The notes under the pieces were generated by a model, which worked only from the letters and a program-made list of their open reading frames with translations, ran no database searches and had not been told where the DNA came from. Below, one piece after another: positions 1 through 7,016 of a stretch of DNA of 11,095 nt. Origin of the DNA: an uncultured Kroppenstedtia sp. Its GTDB lineage: Bacteria > Bacillota > Bacilli > Thermoactinomycetales > DSM-45169. The stretch lies in the NCBI GenBank assembly GCA_959600065.1, contig CAUGKZ010000023.1, positions 1 to 11,095 on the forward strand, in the 5' to 3' direction. The number at the start of each line of letters is the position of its first letter. Position 1 is the first letter of the stretch. The translations under genes and the position numbers were made by a program.

Positions 1-512
1 AAAGCAGAGAAGGGATCGATCAGCTGCATGCCATTTTTTGAACAGAGTTGCTCATATTCTCTATTCATTTTTTTCACTGTGCGGCATGCCAGGGAGAAGT
101 TCTGTTCATAAGCGGGCAAAGGCAAATAAAGGCCCAACACTTGTACCCTGGCGATGGAATTCAACTCCCGCACGGATTGAAAAATTTGCTTGATCTGTCT
201 CCGGACTTTTTTCATCGTGGTCATTAAACCGGAAATGGAAGCTCCCGCTTCAAACCAATCGATGAAATCACAACCCCCGGTAGTGATCGTAATATGAGAA
301 ACCCGTGGAATCAGCTTGCGAATCGCCGGTGTCCCTACGAGTTCGTACAATTCATCCGATGTCAGACCTGAGATCCCCAAATTGATCAACCGACATCCCT
401 GCGAACACTTCAATCCCTGAAAATGTTGGGCTACGAAATGGCTGTCCGGCCCGTCTGCACCCACCCCTTCGGTCAGGGAATCACCTAAAGCCAGATAGGT
501 GATCGGTTCCAT
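1..512 (-). CDS. SGNH/GDSL-family hydrolase, 3' end outside window
   Basis: 170 codons are visible; the C-terminus, which should carry the catalytic Asp-x-x-His block V, lies beyond the left edge. Block I is clear (LALGDSLTEGVG, nucleophile Ser12), followed by a block II-like NLGISG (Gly49). These mark a GDSL/SGNH esterase or lipase. Block III, normally GxND, reads GGCD (79-82), so the oxyanion-hole Asn is Cys81. Many small family members act on acyl esters of lipids or cell-wall sugars, but the substrate cannot be told here. The ATG at 512 is preceded on the minus strand by AGGAAAGGGG about 9 nt upstream, and GDSL proteins usually begin just before block I. An in-frame ATG at 608 would add 32 residues that look non-coding and has only a weak ribosome site. 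No signal peptide follows the 512 start, so the visible form is probably cytoplasmic. Confidence 0.85.
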   Translation of the reverse strand, partial: MEPITYLALGDSLTEGVGADGPDSHFVAQHFQGLKCSQGCRLINLGISGLTSDELYELVGTPAIRKLIPRVSHITITTGGCDFIDWFEAGASISGLMTTMKKVRRQIKQIFQSVRELNSIARVQVLGLYLPLPAYEQNFSLACRTVKKMNREYEQLCSKNGMQLIDPFSA

Positions 513-665
513 ACAGTCTTTCCCCTTTCCTACAGGGTGAACTTGATCAAGTACTTCCCGATAATCAGGGCACCCCTTTCCACTCTTTGTAGGTTTCGAT
601 TGTGACATTGCTTTTATTCCGGGGAATGACGGAAAACCGGTGGGAACCTCCGGCAGAATGAGCGA

Positions 666-1337
666 TCAGCGGATAATTAAATAACGGTTTGTCGGGCGGC
701 CGATCCCCCCGTATTCGATATGGATAGTGACGATTCCGCCCTTTTCAAGATGATCCAGATAACGCCGTGCAGTCACCCTGGCAATCCCGGTGCCTTCCGC
801 CACTTCTTCAGCAGAAACCGGGCGACTTTGCTCAAGTAAGAAGTTACGGATCCGCTCCAGAGTGACACGATTCAATCCTTTCGGTAATTCCCGCTGACGG
901 GCGGATCCCATCTGGAATAACATTCCATCTAAATCGGATTGGGATATATTTGTTTTGTCCAGGAGTCGGCTTTGGAACTTGCGGTAATTTTCAAGTGACT
1001 TTTTTAACCGCTCAAATTTGAAGGGCTTCACGATATAATCAAACACGCCGTTTTGCAGGACATGTCGCACTGTCTCCACATCCTTCGCCGCCGTGATCGC
1101 AATCACATCGGTGATCAAGCCCTCCGCCCGGATCTTTTTTAAAGTTGCAAGCCCGTCCATATCCGGCATATAAATATCGATCATTACCAGGTCAGGATTC
1201 AATTTTTTTGCCAGTTTCAGTCCTTCCACACCATTGGGAGCGGAACTGATCACCTGATAATCCCGCACCCGTTCCACAAATTGCTTGTTCACTTCCCGAA
1301 CCATGGGATCATCTTCGATCAACAGTACGGAAATCAT
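666..1337 (-). CDS. dctR: Response regulator DctR (CitB/DcuR family)
   Basis: This 223-residue regulator has a receiver domain at about 1-120: acidic pocket Glu8/Asp9/Asp10, phosphoacceptor Asp54 (VMIDIYMPDMDG), Thr82 and Lys104 (VKP). A C-terminal DNA-binding domain follows, with a helix-turn-helix at about 172-195 (SAEEVAEGTGIARVTARRYL). This is the CitB/DcuR/MalR architecture rather than OmpR or NarL. It starts 3 nt after the dctS stop, so the pair is co-transcribed and probably translationally coupled. In the B. subtilis dct system, phosphorylated DctR activates dctP when C4-dicarboxylates are present. The nearby dctB and dctP genes support that assignment over CitT or MalR, which have the same architecture. 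Confidence 0.9.
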   Translation of the reverse strand: MISVLLIEDDPMVREVNKQFVERVRDYQVISSAPNGVEGLKLAKKLNPDLVMIDIYMPDMDGLATLKKIRAEGLITDVIAITAAKDVETVRHVLQNGVFDYIVKPFKFERLKKSLENYRKFQSRLLDKTNISQSDLDGMLFQMGSARQRELPKGLNRVTLERIRNFLLEQSRPVSAEEVAEGTGIARVTARRYLDHLEKGGIVTIHIEYGGIGRPTNRYLIIR

Positions 1338-1340
1338 TTT

Positions 1341-2939
1341 CTAATCGCCCTCTTCCTGCTTCTCAAAAGTGACCGTGATGCACGTTCCTGCTCCCGGTTC
1401 CGATTCCACCTGGATCTTCCCATGCCCTTGCTGGACGATCTGACCGACCAAATGGAGTCCGATCCCTCGGCCTTCGCTCCCCTTTGTCGAAAAGCCCTGG
1501 GTGAAAATCCGGTCCTGCAGTTCTTTTGGGATCCCGCTTCCATTATCCTCAACCACAATCTGAAGCGCTTCCTCCTTCTGACCGATACTGATATACACTT
1601 CTTTCTCACCGATGGAAACCTGTGGAAAGGATTCAAAGGCGTTCTCTACCAAGTTGCCCAGCAAAACAACAAAATTGTGGCTGTCTAGATATTCCGGGAA
1701 AGATTGCAGCCGACTGCGCCGATCGATAAACACATGAATCCCTAACTCTCTGCCCCGACTCACCTTGCTTAACAGCAGACCTGCGATACTGTCGTCTTTA
1801 ATATTTTTGCTTAAAAAGCGGGTTAACTCTTCCTGTTCTTCGGTAATCTCAAACACATAATTCAGGGCTTTTTCACTGTTTCCCAACTGAATTAACCCAG
1901 CGATGGTATGCAATTTGTTCATATGTTCATGATTTTGCACCCGCAGAGCGCTTACAAATGCTTTGACACCGGTCAATTCTTCCGCCAGTTTTTTCACTTC
2001 CGTCCGATCTTGGAAAATGGCGACCACCCCCACCGTCCGATCATCCACTTTAATGGGGATCCGATTACTTAAAATGTCCAGATTCCGGACATGTAGCTCT
2101 TTATTGTATACCGGCTGATCCAATGTTAATATTTCTGGCATACGTGTATCCGGGACAACCTCGTAAATTTTCTTCCCGATCAGATCTCCGCTAACTCCCA
2201 TCATTTGCTTTGCCTTGTTGTTAAAGATCAGGATCCGTTCATCATTATCGATGGCAATGACCCCTTCATGCATCGCATTAAATGTTTCCGTCTGTTTCAC
2301 CAACGTATTGGCGATTTCATGAGGTTCCAAGTAGAACATTTGCCTTTTGATGTGACGTGCTAACAACCAGGAACCCCAACCGCCAAAAAACAGTGACAGA
2401 CTGGCCGTCCAGAAAATCTCCGGGTAAACAGAGAAAAGAATCTCGGTGATCCCCGGCAAGCGATAACCTGCGATAACCACACCGATTTGTTGATGTTCCT
2501 GATTCATAATCGGCACAAAGGCACGGATCACCGTTCCAATCTCCCCTGTCGCCTGTGTTGTATAGGTGTGCTCAGCAAATGCAGGCCCTTCATCTGCTCC
2601 CTTGGATACGGTTCCAATGCGATCTTCCAAAGGATGTGCCAGTCGCACCCTGTCCATATTCATTACCACGATATAGTCGGCTTCGTTGATGACACGAACT
2701 TTTTCGGCAACAAAATTTACCCGTTTTTGTGCCTCTTTGTTCCCGACGACACCTTTTCTGATTTCGGGTAGCTCAGCAACAGTGCGGGCGGTGATCGCCG
2801 AGCGCTTCTTCAACTCATCTTCCTTGGTCTTGGTATAATTTCCAAGCAAAAAAATCCCACCGATGACGAGTGAAAACCCAACGATAAAAAAGATCAATGC
2901 GGTAATCTTCCAGTGAATCGGAAAAGGAAACATTCTCAT
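1341..2939 (-). CDS. dctS: Sensor histidine kinase DctS (CitA/DcuS family)
   Basis: Membrane kinase, 532 residues from this start. In order: TM1 about 11-33; an extracellular Cache/PDC-like sensor domain about 34-170 with an MDRVRLAHP ligand-pocket signature (residues 96-103, CitA/DcuS-type); TM2 about 175-195; a cytoplasmic PAS domain about 218-315; an H-box QNHEHMNKLH with phospho-acceptor His337; and an HATPase domain with N-box NLVEN (429-433), G1 DNGSG (465-469) and G2 GRGIGLHL. The family motif is usually SHEFMNKLH, so NHEHMNKLH is a mild variant. I chose the ATG at 2939 because GGAGAGG sits 5 nt upstream and it gives a length close to B. subtilis DctS. The ATG at 2990 adds 17 hydrophilic residues with a weaker, more distant GAGGA. 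Divergent from dctB; expected to sense C4-dicarboxylates together with DctB and DctP. Confidence 0.9.
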   Translation of the reverse strand: MRMFPFPIHWKITALIFFIVGFSLVIGGIFLLGNYTKTKEDELKKRSAITARTVAELPEIRKGVVGNKEAQKRVNFVAEKVRVINEADYIVVMNMDRVRLAHPLEDRIGTVSKGADEGPAFAEHTYTTQATGEIGTVIRAFVPIMNQEHQQIGVVIAGYRLPGITEILFSVYPEIFWTASLSLFFGGWGSWLLARHIKRQMFYLEPHEIANTLVKQTETFNAMHEGVIAIDNDERILIFNNKAKQMMGVSGDLIGKKIYEVVPDTRMPEILTLDQPVYNKELHVRNLDILSNRIPIKVDDRTVGVVAIFQDRTEVKKLAEELTGVKAFVSALRVQNHEHMNKLHTIAGLIQLGNSEKALNYVFEITEEQEELTRFLSKNIKDDSIAGLLLSKVSRGRELGIHVFIDRRSRLQSFPEYLDSHNFVVLLGNLVENAFESFPQVSIGEKEVYISIGQKEEALQIVVEDNGSGIPKELQDRIFTQGFSTKGSEGRGIGLHLVGQIVQQGHGKIQVESEPGAGTCITVTFEKQEEGD

Positions 2940-3031
2940 AGATTCCTCTCCATGTCCGGCAGTGTGTTCTTCTTTTTTGTAGTGTATCATAGCAGTAGAA
3001 TCCTCACAGAATAACGGAAAATGGTGGGAAG

Positions 3032-4063
3032 ATGAGACTTTTTATCGGGACAAGCGTGCTGACGATTCTTTCGTTGACCCTCCTCTTTTTCAACCCTTTT
3101 TTTCAAACCAATGGGATCTATGATGATGAACAGCAAGGGCTGAATGAGCAGATCGTCATCAAATTCAGCCATGTCGTAGCTGAAAATACCCCCAAGGGCT
3201 TGGCGGCGCAAAAATTCGCCGAGCTGGCATCCCAAAAAACCAACGGCAAAGTGAAGGTGGATGTATTCCCCAATGCGGTTTTGTACAGCGATGAGGAAGA
3301 AATGGACGCCTTGATGCAAGGGGATGTCCAGATGATCGCCCCGACTTATTCAAATTTAACCGATTTTATGCCGGAATGGCAGGTGTTGGACCTCCCCTTC
3401 ATTTTTCGTAACCATGACGATGTGGAGCGAGTTTTCACCGGACCCGTGGGAAATCATCTGTTAAAATTGCTGGAGGAGAAAAACATCAAGGGGATGGCTT
3501 TTTGGAGCAATGGTTTTAAGCAAATGATCAGTAACGAAAAATCGCTGGTTCACTTGGAAGATTTTCAGGGGCAAACTTTCCGGATTATGCCCAGTCCCGT
3601 GATCGAGGAACAATTTCAACTCTTCGGGGGGCATCCGATCCCTGTTCCTTTCCCCGAAGTCTATCAGGAACTTGAAACTCATCGCGTGGACGGTCTAGAA
3701 AACACCATCTCCAATATTTTCTCCAAGCGATTCTATCAAGTGCAACACTACCTGACCCTCAGTAATCATGGCTATCTCGGCTATGCGGTACTGATGAACA
3801 AACCCTTTTGGGACCAACTTCCGAGACCGATTCAACGGCAATTGAGTGAAGCGATGGAGGAGACCACAGTTTGGATACTGAAACAATCCAAACACATGAA
3901 CGAACAACAATTCGAATGGTTGAAGAAACAATCGCAACTGGAAATCACAATTTTGCCAGAAAAAGAGAAGCAGAAGTGGATGGAACAGATGAAACCAGTC
4001 TATGACCGATATAGACAGCGGTTTGGCAATCAACTGCTTCAGGAGATCCATCCTCCTCAATAA
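3032..4063 (+). CDS. dctB: C4-dicarboxylate-binding protein DctB (TRAP DctP-type SBP)
   Basis: 343 residues. A hydrophobic N-terminal segment (about 4-20) acts as a signal peptide or uncleaved anchor; no lipobox cysteine is visible. The mature part is a TRAP-type solute-binding protein: IKFSHVVAENTPKGLAA near 43-59, VFPNAVLYSDEEEMDAL near 78-94, and GQTFRIMPSPV, where Arg184 matches the conserved TRAP arginine that clamps the substrate carboxylate. The family's usual partners, the DctQ and DctM membrane subunits, are absent from the window; the gene sits between a DcuS-type kinase and a DAACS symporter. In B. subtilis, DctB in this setting is a co-sensor that passes dicarboxylate binding to DctS, not a transport subunit. 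The ATG is preceded by a modest GGTGGGAAG. It is followed by a strong terminator, so it is probably not simply co-transcribed with dctP. Confidence 0.88.
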   Translation: MRLFIGTSVLTILSLTLLFFNPFFQTNGIYDDEQQGLNEQIVIKFSHVVAENTPKGLAAQKFAELASQKTNGKVKVDVFPNAVLYSDEEEMDALMQGDVQMIAPTYSNLTDFMPEWQVLDLPFIFRNHDDVERVFTGPVGNHLLKLLEEKNIKGMAFWSNGFKQMISNEKSLVHLEDFQGQTFRIMPSPVIEEQFQLFGGHPIPVPFPEVYQELETHRVDGLENTISNIFSKRFYQVQHYLTLSNHGYLGYAVLMNKPFWDQLPRPIQRQLSEAMEETTVWILKQSKHMNEQQFEWLKKQSQLEITILPEKEKQKWMEQMKPVYDRYRQRFGNQLLQEIHPPQ

Positions 4064-4074
4064 AAAAATACGAC

Positions 4075-4103
4075 GAACGCCTCCAAGTCAGGCGTTCTTT
4101 TTG
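4075..4103 (+). terminator. Rho-independent terminator after dctB
   Basis: A perfect 8-bp stem GAACGCCT/AGGCGTTC with a 7-nt loop is followed by TTTTTG. It lies 12 nt after the dctB stop codon and separates dctB from the dctP leader. An A-run lies on the left side too, at 4062-4068, but there is no minus-strand gene for it to end. Confidence 0.87.
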
Positions 4104-4119
4104 TTATCTCCATAAAGAT

Positions 4120-4158
4120 CAAAAAGAGCCAAAAGACCATTATAACCAAAATCTTTTG
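4120..4158. promoter_or_regulatory. Candidate DctR operator upstream of dctP
   Basis: CAAAAAGA (4120-4127), CAAAAGA (4130-4136) and the reverse complement TCTTTTG (4152-4158) lie just upstream of or over the possible dctP -35. The last copy is also half of a near-palindrome CAAAA-TC-TTTTG (4147-4158). Response regulators of this family activate from A/T-rich repeats just upstream of the promoter, so position and symmetry fit DctR. The region is A/T-rich, so chance repeats are possible. Confidence 0.3.
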
Positions 4159-4185
4159 TTTCCCTTAAAATCGAATTATTATAGA
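4156..4185 (+). promoter_or_regulatory. Possible dctP promoter
   Basis: TTGTTT (4156-4161) with TTATAG (4179-4184) at 17-bp spacing, or TATTAT (4177-4182) at 15 bp. Neither pair is near consensus, as expected for a promoter that needs an activator such as DctR. The region lies between the dctB terminator and the cre box. Confidence 0.35.
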
Positions 4186-4203
4186 AAGATATAAATGAGA
4201 TAT

Positions 4204-4219
4204 TTGAAAGCGTTGTCAT
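4204..4219. promoter_or_regulatory. cre box (CcpA binding site) in the dctP leader
   Basis: TTGAAAGCGTTGTCAT matches the Bacillus cre consensus WTGNAANCGNWNNCAW at every fixed position. It lies 16 bp before the dctP start codon, just before the ribosome site and downstream of the likely -10, where CcpA would block initiation or elongation. B. subtilis dctP is known to be repressed by glucose, so the site makes biological sense. Confidence 0.75.
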
Positions 4220-4235
4220 ACAGAGGAGGAATAAT

Positions 4236-5525
4236 ATGCGGATCAACTTTAAAAATCTGACCGTCCAAGTCATTATCGGGATTATCATCGGTATTCTCGT
4301 TGGATTTATCTTCCCGGAATTCGGGGCTCAATTAAAGGTACTGGCTGACGTTTTCATTAAAATGATCAAAATGCTGATCGCACCGATTATCTTTCTCACC
4401 ATCGTGATCGGCATTGGCAATATGGGTGATTTGAAAAAGGTGGGTCGCATCGGCGGCAAGGCACTGATTTATTTTGAAATTGTCACCACCTTTGCTCTGG
4501 CTATCGGAATTATCGTCGTCAATCTGATCCAACCTGGGGTCGGCTTTAATACAGACGCTGCTAACAGCGGAGATGTAGCACAATATGCCAAACAGGCTGA
4601 AGAGTCTGGCGGGTTCGTCGATTTTCTGGTCGGCATCGTACCGGAAAATGTCGTGGGTGCAATGGCTGAAGGGGAACTCTTACCCATCCTATTCTTTGCC
4701 GTCTTGTTCGGAGTGGTAACCGCTTCCCTCGGAGAAAAATCACAACCGGTTATCGACCTGTTCCAGCGGATTACCGACATTTTCTTCGGCATCGTCAACA
4801 TGGTCATGAAGGTCTCTCCCATCGCCGCTTTCGGAGCTATGTCCTATACGATCGGAACCTTTGGGGTCGGGTCCCTGGTCTCCCTCGGTAAATTGATGGC
4901 TGGCGTCTATATTACCATGTTTCTGTTCATCATACTGGTATTGGGCACAATCGCCAAATTTTATGGATTCAACATTTTCAAATTTATCGCCTACATCAAA
5001 GAGGAGATCCTGCTGGTACTCGGTACCTCCTCCTCAGAGTCTGCTCTCCCGAGAATGATGGAGCGAATGGAAAAATACGGTTGTTCCAAACCGGTGGTCG
5101 GCCTGGTCATCCCAACAGGGTATTCCTTCAATTTGGACGGAACCTCGATCTATCTGTCGATGGCAGCCATTTTCATCGCACAGGCTTATGGGGTGGACCT
5201 GACCATCTGGCAGGAATTAACCTTGCTCGCCATCTTGATGTTCACTTCTAAAGGGGCCGCCGGTGTGACCGGATCCGGATTTATCACTTTGGCCGCTACC
5301 TTGGCAGCTTTCCCCATGATTCCAGTGGAAGGGATTGCCCTTTTGATCGGAGTCGACCGTTTTATGTCTGAAGCCCGTGCGATCACCAACCTGATCGGAA
5401 ACGGGGTTGCCACCGTTGTGATCTCCAAAATGGAAAACGAATTTCATCCGACAACGGAATCAGAGAACAGCTCGGCTCACAAAGAAGGAATTCAAAGACA
5501 AAAAGAAATCCCTGTAACAGAATAA
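4236..5525 (+). CDS. dctP: C4-dicarboxylate:cation symporter DctP (DAACS/GltP-DctA family)
   Basis: 429-residue integral membrane transporter of the dicarboxylate/amino acid:cation symporter family, close to the family's usual length. Visible signatures: the serine-rich hairpin [11 protein letters not shown] (262-272), the TM7 motif [10 protein letters not shown] (297-306; NMDGT-type, here NLDGT), the second hairpin [14 protein letters not shown] (338-351), and TM8 [16 protein letters not shown] (374-389) with Arg381 where DctA-type carriers bind carboxylate. The DRFMSEAR form points to C4-dicarboxylates rather than glutamate. The start is fixed by AGAGGAGG 5 nt before the ATG. Likely function is proton- or sodium-driven uptake of succinate, fumarate and malate. 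In the homologous B. subtilis system it also contributes to sensing with DctB and DctS. The leader carries a cre box and possible DctR sites; a terminator follows directly. Confidence 0.92.
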   Translation: MRINFKNLTVQVIIGIIIGILVGFIFPEFGAQLKVLADVFIKMIKMLIAPIIFLTIVIGIGNMGDLKKVGRIGGKALIYFEIVTTFALAIGIIVVNLIQPGVGFNTDAANSGDVAQYAKQAEESGGFVDFLVGIVPENVVGAMAEGELLPILFFAVLFGVVTASLGEKSQPVIDLFQRITDIFFGIVNMVMKVSPIAAFGAMSYTIGTFGVGSLVSLGKLMAGVYITMFLFIILVLGTIAKFYGFNIFKFIAYIKEEILLVLGTSSSESALPRMMERMEKYGCSKPVVGLVIPTGYSFNLDGTSIYLSMAAIFIAQAYGVDLTIWQELTLLAILMFTSKGAAGVTGSGFITLAATLAAFPMIPVEGIALLIGVDRFMSEARAITNLIGNGVATVVISKMENEFHPTTESENSSAHKEGIQRQKEIPVTE

Positions 5526-5536
5526 TCCAAGCAATC

Positions 5537-5575
5537 GGAGGGCTCCCAACTGATGGGGAGATCCTCCTTTTTTTA
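5537..5575 (+). terminator. Rho-independent terminator after dctP
   Basis: Stem GGAGG-G-CTCCC pairs with GGGAG-AT-CCTCC (a two-part stem with a small internal bulge), followed by seven T. It begins 12 nt after the dctP stop. Confidence 0.87.
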
Positions 5576-5593
5576 TTACGCCCTCGCTAAGCT

Positions 5594-5622
5594 CAAAAAA
5601 TAAAGCGGACCTAGTGTCCGCC
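5594..5622 (-). terminator. Rho-independent terminator of the small minus-strand genes
   Basis: On the minus strand GCGGAC-ACTAG-GTCCGC is followed by TTTATTTTTT. It directly abuts the stop codon of the 63-residue gene and faces the dctP terminator, giving a tidy convergent junction. Confidence 0.87.
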
Positions 5623-5814
5623 TTATCGAGTCCGCCCGATCACGGCAGCTAATCCACCCAGCAAAATGTGAGCGAGCCCGAAACCGTAAATCCCCCATCC
5701 TCGGGTCTGCCGATCCCGGAGTTCATTGATCAACCGCTCCCGTCTGTACAGAAGGCACATCCCCAATAGCGTGACCGCCAATCCCAAAGCCAAAGTGGTC
5801 AATCCTTTTTTCAT
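5623..5814 (-). CDS. Small two-helix membrane protein, unknown function
   Basis: 63 residues with two hydrophobic segments (about 4-22 and 41-60) joined by a charged loop rich in Arg (YRRERLINELRDRQTRGWG). The second helix is Gly-rich (GFGLAHILLGGLAAVIG), which suggests tight helix packing. I do not recognise the family. The ATG is preceded by GGGGGAAAGGA about 4 nt away, and the gene ends right at a good terminator, so it appears real despite its size. It lies 20 nt after the 131-residue gene and is probably its last operon partner. Confidence 0.7.
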   Translation of the reverse strand: MKKGLTTLALGLAVTLLGMCLLYRRERLINELRDRQTRGWGIYGFGLAHILLGGLAAVIGRTR

Positions 5815-5834
5815 GATTCCTTTCCCCCTTTTTC

Positions 5835-6230
5835 TTAATGTGTCTCTTTCGGAGGAGTTTGCTCACTGGTAGTTTTACCCGTCCAAAAGTAGAGCAAAAG
5901 ATCGTCACACTCGCTGCGAATCCAGCCATTCAGGTAACGCATGGTGTATCGATATCCCCGGTAAACCACGGTCACTTCCCGGCAATTCTCCCTCTGGCGA
6001 ATCTCGAGGATTCGTCCTCCAGCTCGATGAATCTCCTTCTCCGCTGCCTTCCGGTCCCGGCGGATTTGTTCCAGAGCCGGAAGCAATAGACGCATCCATG
6101 CCCGACTGGTTTTCAGCGGGGATTGTTTTAACCACTGGTGGTCCCATTGCAAGGCCCGCTCCAACACATCCAGCAATACCATCTTTTTTATCAGATCGGA
6201 AAAACGGTTCATTTCCTGTTCATCCACCAT
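5835..6230 (-). CDS. Conserved-looking hypothetical protein, 131 residues, unknown function
   Basis: The N-terminal two thirds look helical, with many charged residues (e.g. LIKKMVLLDVLERALQWDH and EQIRRDRKAAEKEIHRAGG). The C-terminal part looks like alternating strands (REVTVVYRGYRYTMRYLNG) ending in DDLLLYFW and a polar tail. No membrane segment or catalytic motif is seen. I took the ATG at 6230, with GAGG 9 nt upstream; a start at 6338 would overlap the DUF421 gene by 14 nt, adds 36 residues that do not look like a protein start, and has its GGGG touching the ATG. The 94-nt gap to the DUF421 stop holds a possible promoter and two LexA-like boxes. I recall similar unnamed Bacillales proteins next to DUF421 genes, but cannot verify that here. 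Confidence 0.7.
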   Translation of the reverse strand: MVDEQEMNRFSDLIKKMVLLDVLERALQWDHQWLKQSPLKTSRAWMRLLLPALEQIRRDRKAAEKEIHRAGGRILEIRQRENCREVTVVYRGYRYTMRYLNGWIRSECDDLLLYFWTGKTTSEQTPPKETH

Positions 6231-6249
6231 GTTCGTCAACCTCAGATCC

Positions 6250-6263
6250 GGAACATTCGTTCC
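6250..6263. promoter_or_regulatory. LexA/DinR-box-like site 1
   Basis: Read on the minus strand, GGAACGAATGTTCC matches 13 of 14 positions of the Gram-positive LexA consensus CGAACRNRYGTTYC, with the full GAAC-N4-GTTC core. It lies just downstream of the candidate -10 of the 131-residue gene. Confidence 0.45.
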
Positions 6264-6274
6264 CTCTCCTTTAG

Positions 6275-6302
6275 AATATAAGAACGAACGTTCCGTTATC
6301 CA
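6275..6302 (-). promoter_or_regulatory. Possible promoter of the 131-residue gene
   Basis: On the minus strand TGGATA (6302-6297) and TATATT (6280-6275) are 16 bp apart, 4/6 and 5/6 matches to sigma-A. Transcription would start near 6268. LexA-like box 2 lies inside the spacer and box 1 just after the start point, a standard repressor layout. Confidence 0.4.
6281..6294. promoter_or_regulatory. LexA/DinR-box-like site 2
   Basis: AGAACGAACGTTCC matches 13 of 14 positions of CGAACRNRYGTTYC with an intact GAAC-N4-GTTC core. It is centred 31 bp from site 1, about three helical turns, and overlaps the promoter spacer. Confidence 0.45.
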
Positions 6303-6324
6303 TGGTACTTTTGGGAAATAGGGT

Positions 6325-6999
6325 TCACCTTCCGCCATCCCCTAAGTCCACATGGATCTCTTCTTCATCTTCCTGTTTACCGGCATACAAAATTCCTCTA
6401 ATATCCCGGTATCCTTGCTCTTGCAGCTTCTGTCGCAACCAAGGCTCATCTTTTCCGATCAGTTTCAAATTTTTTTGTTGAATGTGGCCGTCCACCACCA
6501 GGGCGAGAGCCATGCCGCGATAGGTTTTAGTCACACCGAGATCTTTGGGGGTGACCGGATACATATCTTCCTGAGGCAGGACACTGATACTCCCGGTGGG
6601 CTCCAGGATCGCATACTGGACATAGCGGATATCGGGATAGCCTTCGGTACAGATCGTCGCCATCAACTCCGAGACGGACATCTCACTGCGAGCCATATTT
6701 TCCCGAATCATCCTTCCATGTTTGACCAGAATCGTCGGCTCCCCTAAGATCAAATGATTGGCCCGTTTAGAGAGGGTCATTTTGGCAAACAGGATATGGA
6801 TCGTGGTCACTAAGGCGATCGCCAACAATGTTTTTCCCACTTCATTTACCAGGATCGGATTGGTAGCCAGGGCGGCAATAATCACAATCGCCATCAGATC
6901 ATGGGGGGTGACCTGGGCCAGTGTCGATTTCCCCATGAAACGCAGGGATATGATCGCTGTAATGAACAGGAGTGCCACTTTTAAAATGTATAACAGCAA
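6325..6999 (-). CDS. DUF421-domain membrane protein (YetF/YkjA-like)
   Basis: 224 residues: three N-terminal membrane segments (about 4-20, 33-52, 56-73), then a soluble DUF421 domain. Family marks are SLRFMGKSTLAQVTPHDL (18-35), GEPTILVKHGRMIRENMARSEMSVSELM (about 86-113) and YAILEPTGSISVLPQ (129-143). B. subtilis YetF, YkjA and YrbG are relatives; related proteins affect spore membrane properties in some bacilli, but the biochemical role is not settled. The start codon is TTG, supported by AAGGTGA 7 nt upstream; no ATG is available near it. The C-terminal tail is acidic (QEDEEEIHVDLGDGG). The gene begins just past the terminator-like hairpin of the CBS gene with no room for a normal promoter between them, so expression may rely on read-through. 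Confidence 0.87.
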   Translation of the reverse strand: MLLYILKVALLFITAIISLRFMGKSTLAQVTPHDLMAIVIIAALATNPILVNEVGKTLLAIALVTTIHILFAKMTLSKRANHLILGEPTILVKHGRMIRENMARSEMSVSELMATICTEGYPDIRYVQYAILEPTGSISVLPQEDMYPVTPKDLGVTKTYRGMALALVVDGHIQQKNLKLIGKDEPWLRQKLQEQGYRDIRGILYAGKQEDEEEIHVDLGDGGR

Positions 7000-7016
7000 A
7001 AAGTCTCACCTTCCAA

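Noticed and set aside
541..552. Perfect 12-bp palindrome ACTTGATCAAGT upstream of the GDSL gene
   Set aside because: It could be an operator, but there is no promoter or repeat copy beside it and a single 12-bp palindrome can arise by chance; not enough to call.
633..654. Weak CCGG...CCGG hairpin with TTTT after dctR on the minus strand
   Set aside because: The stem is only four solid pairs with an awkward loop, so I do not call it a terminator; dctR may read through toward the GDSL gene.
2961..3013. Possible divergent promoters between dctS and dctB (TATCAT 2985-2990 plus strand; TATTCT 3013-3008 minus strand)
   Set aside because: The -10 elements are passable, but no acceptable -35 sits at 16-18 bp for either, so they are not listed as features.
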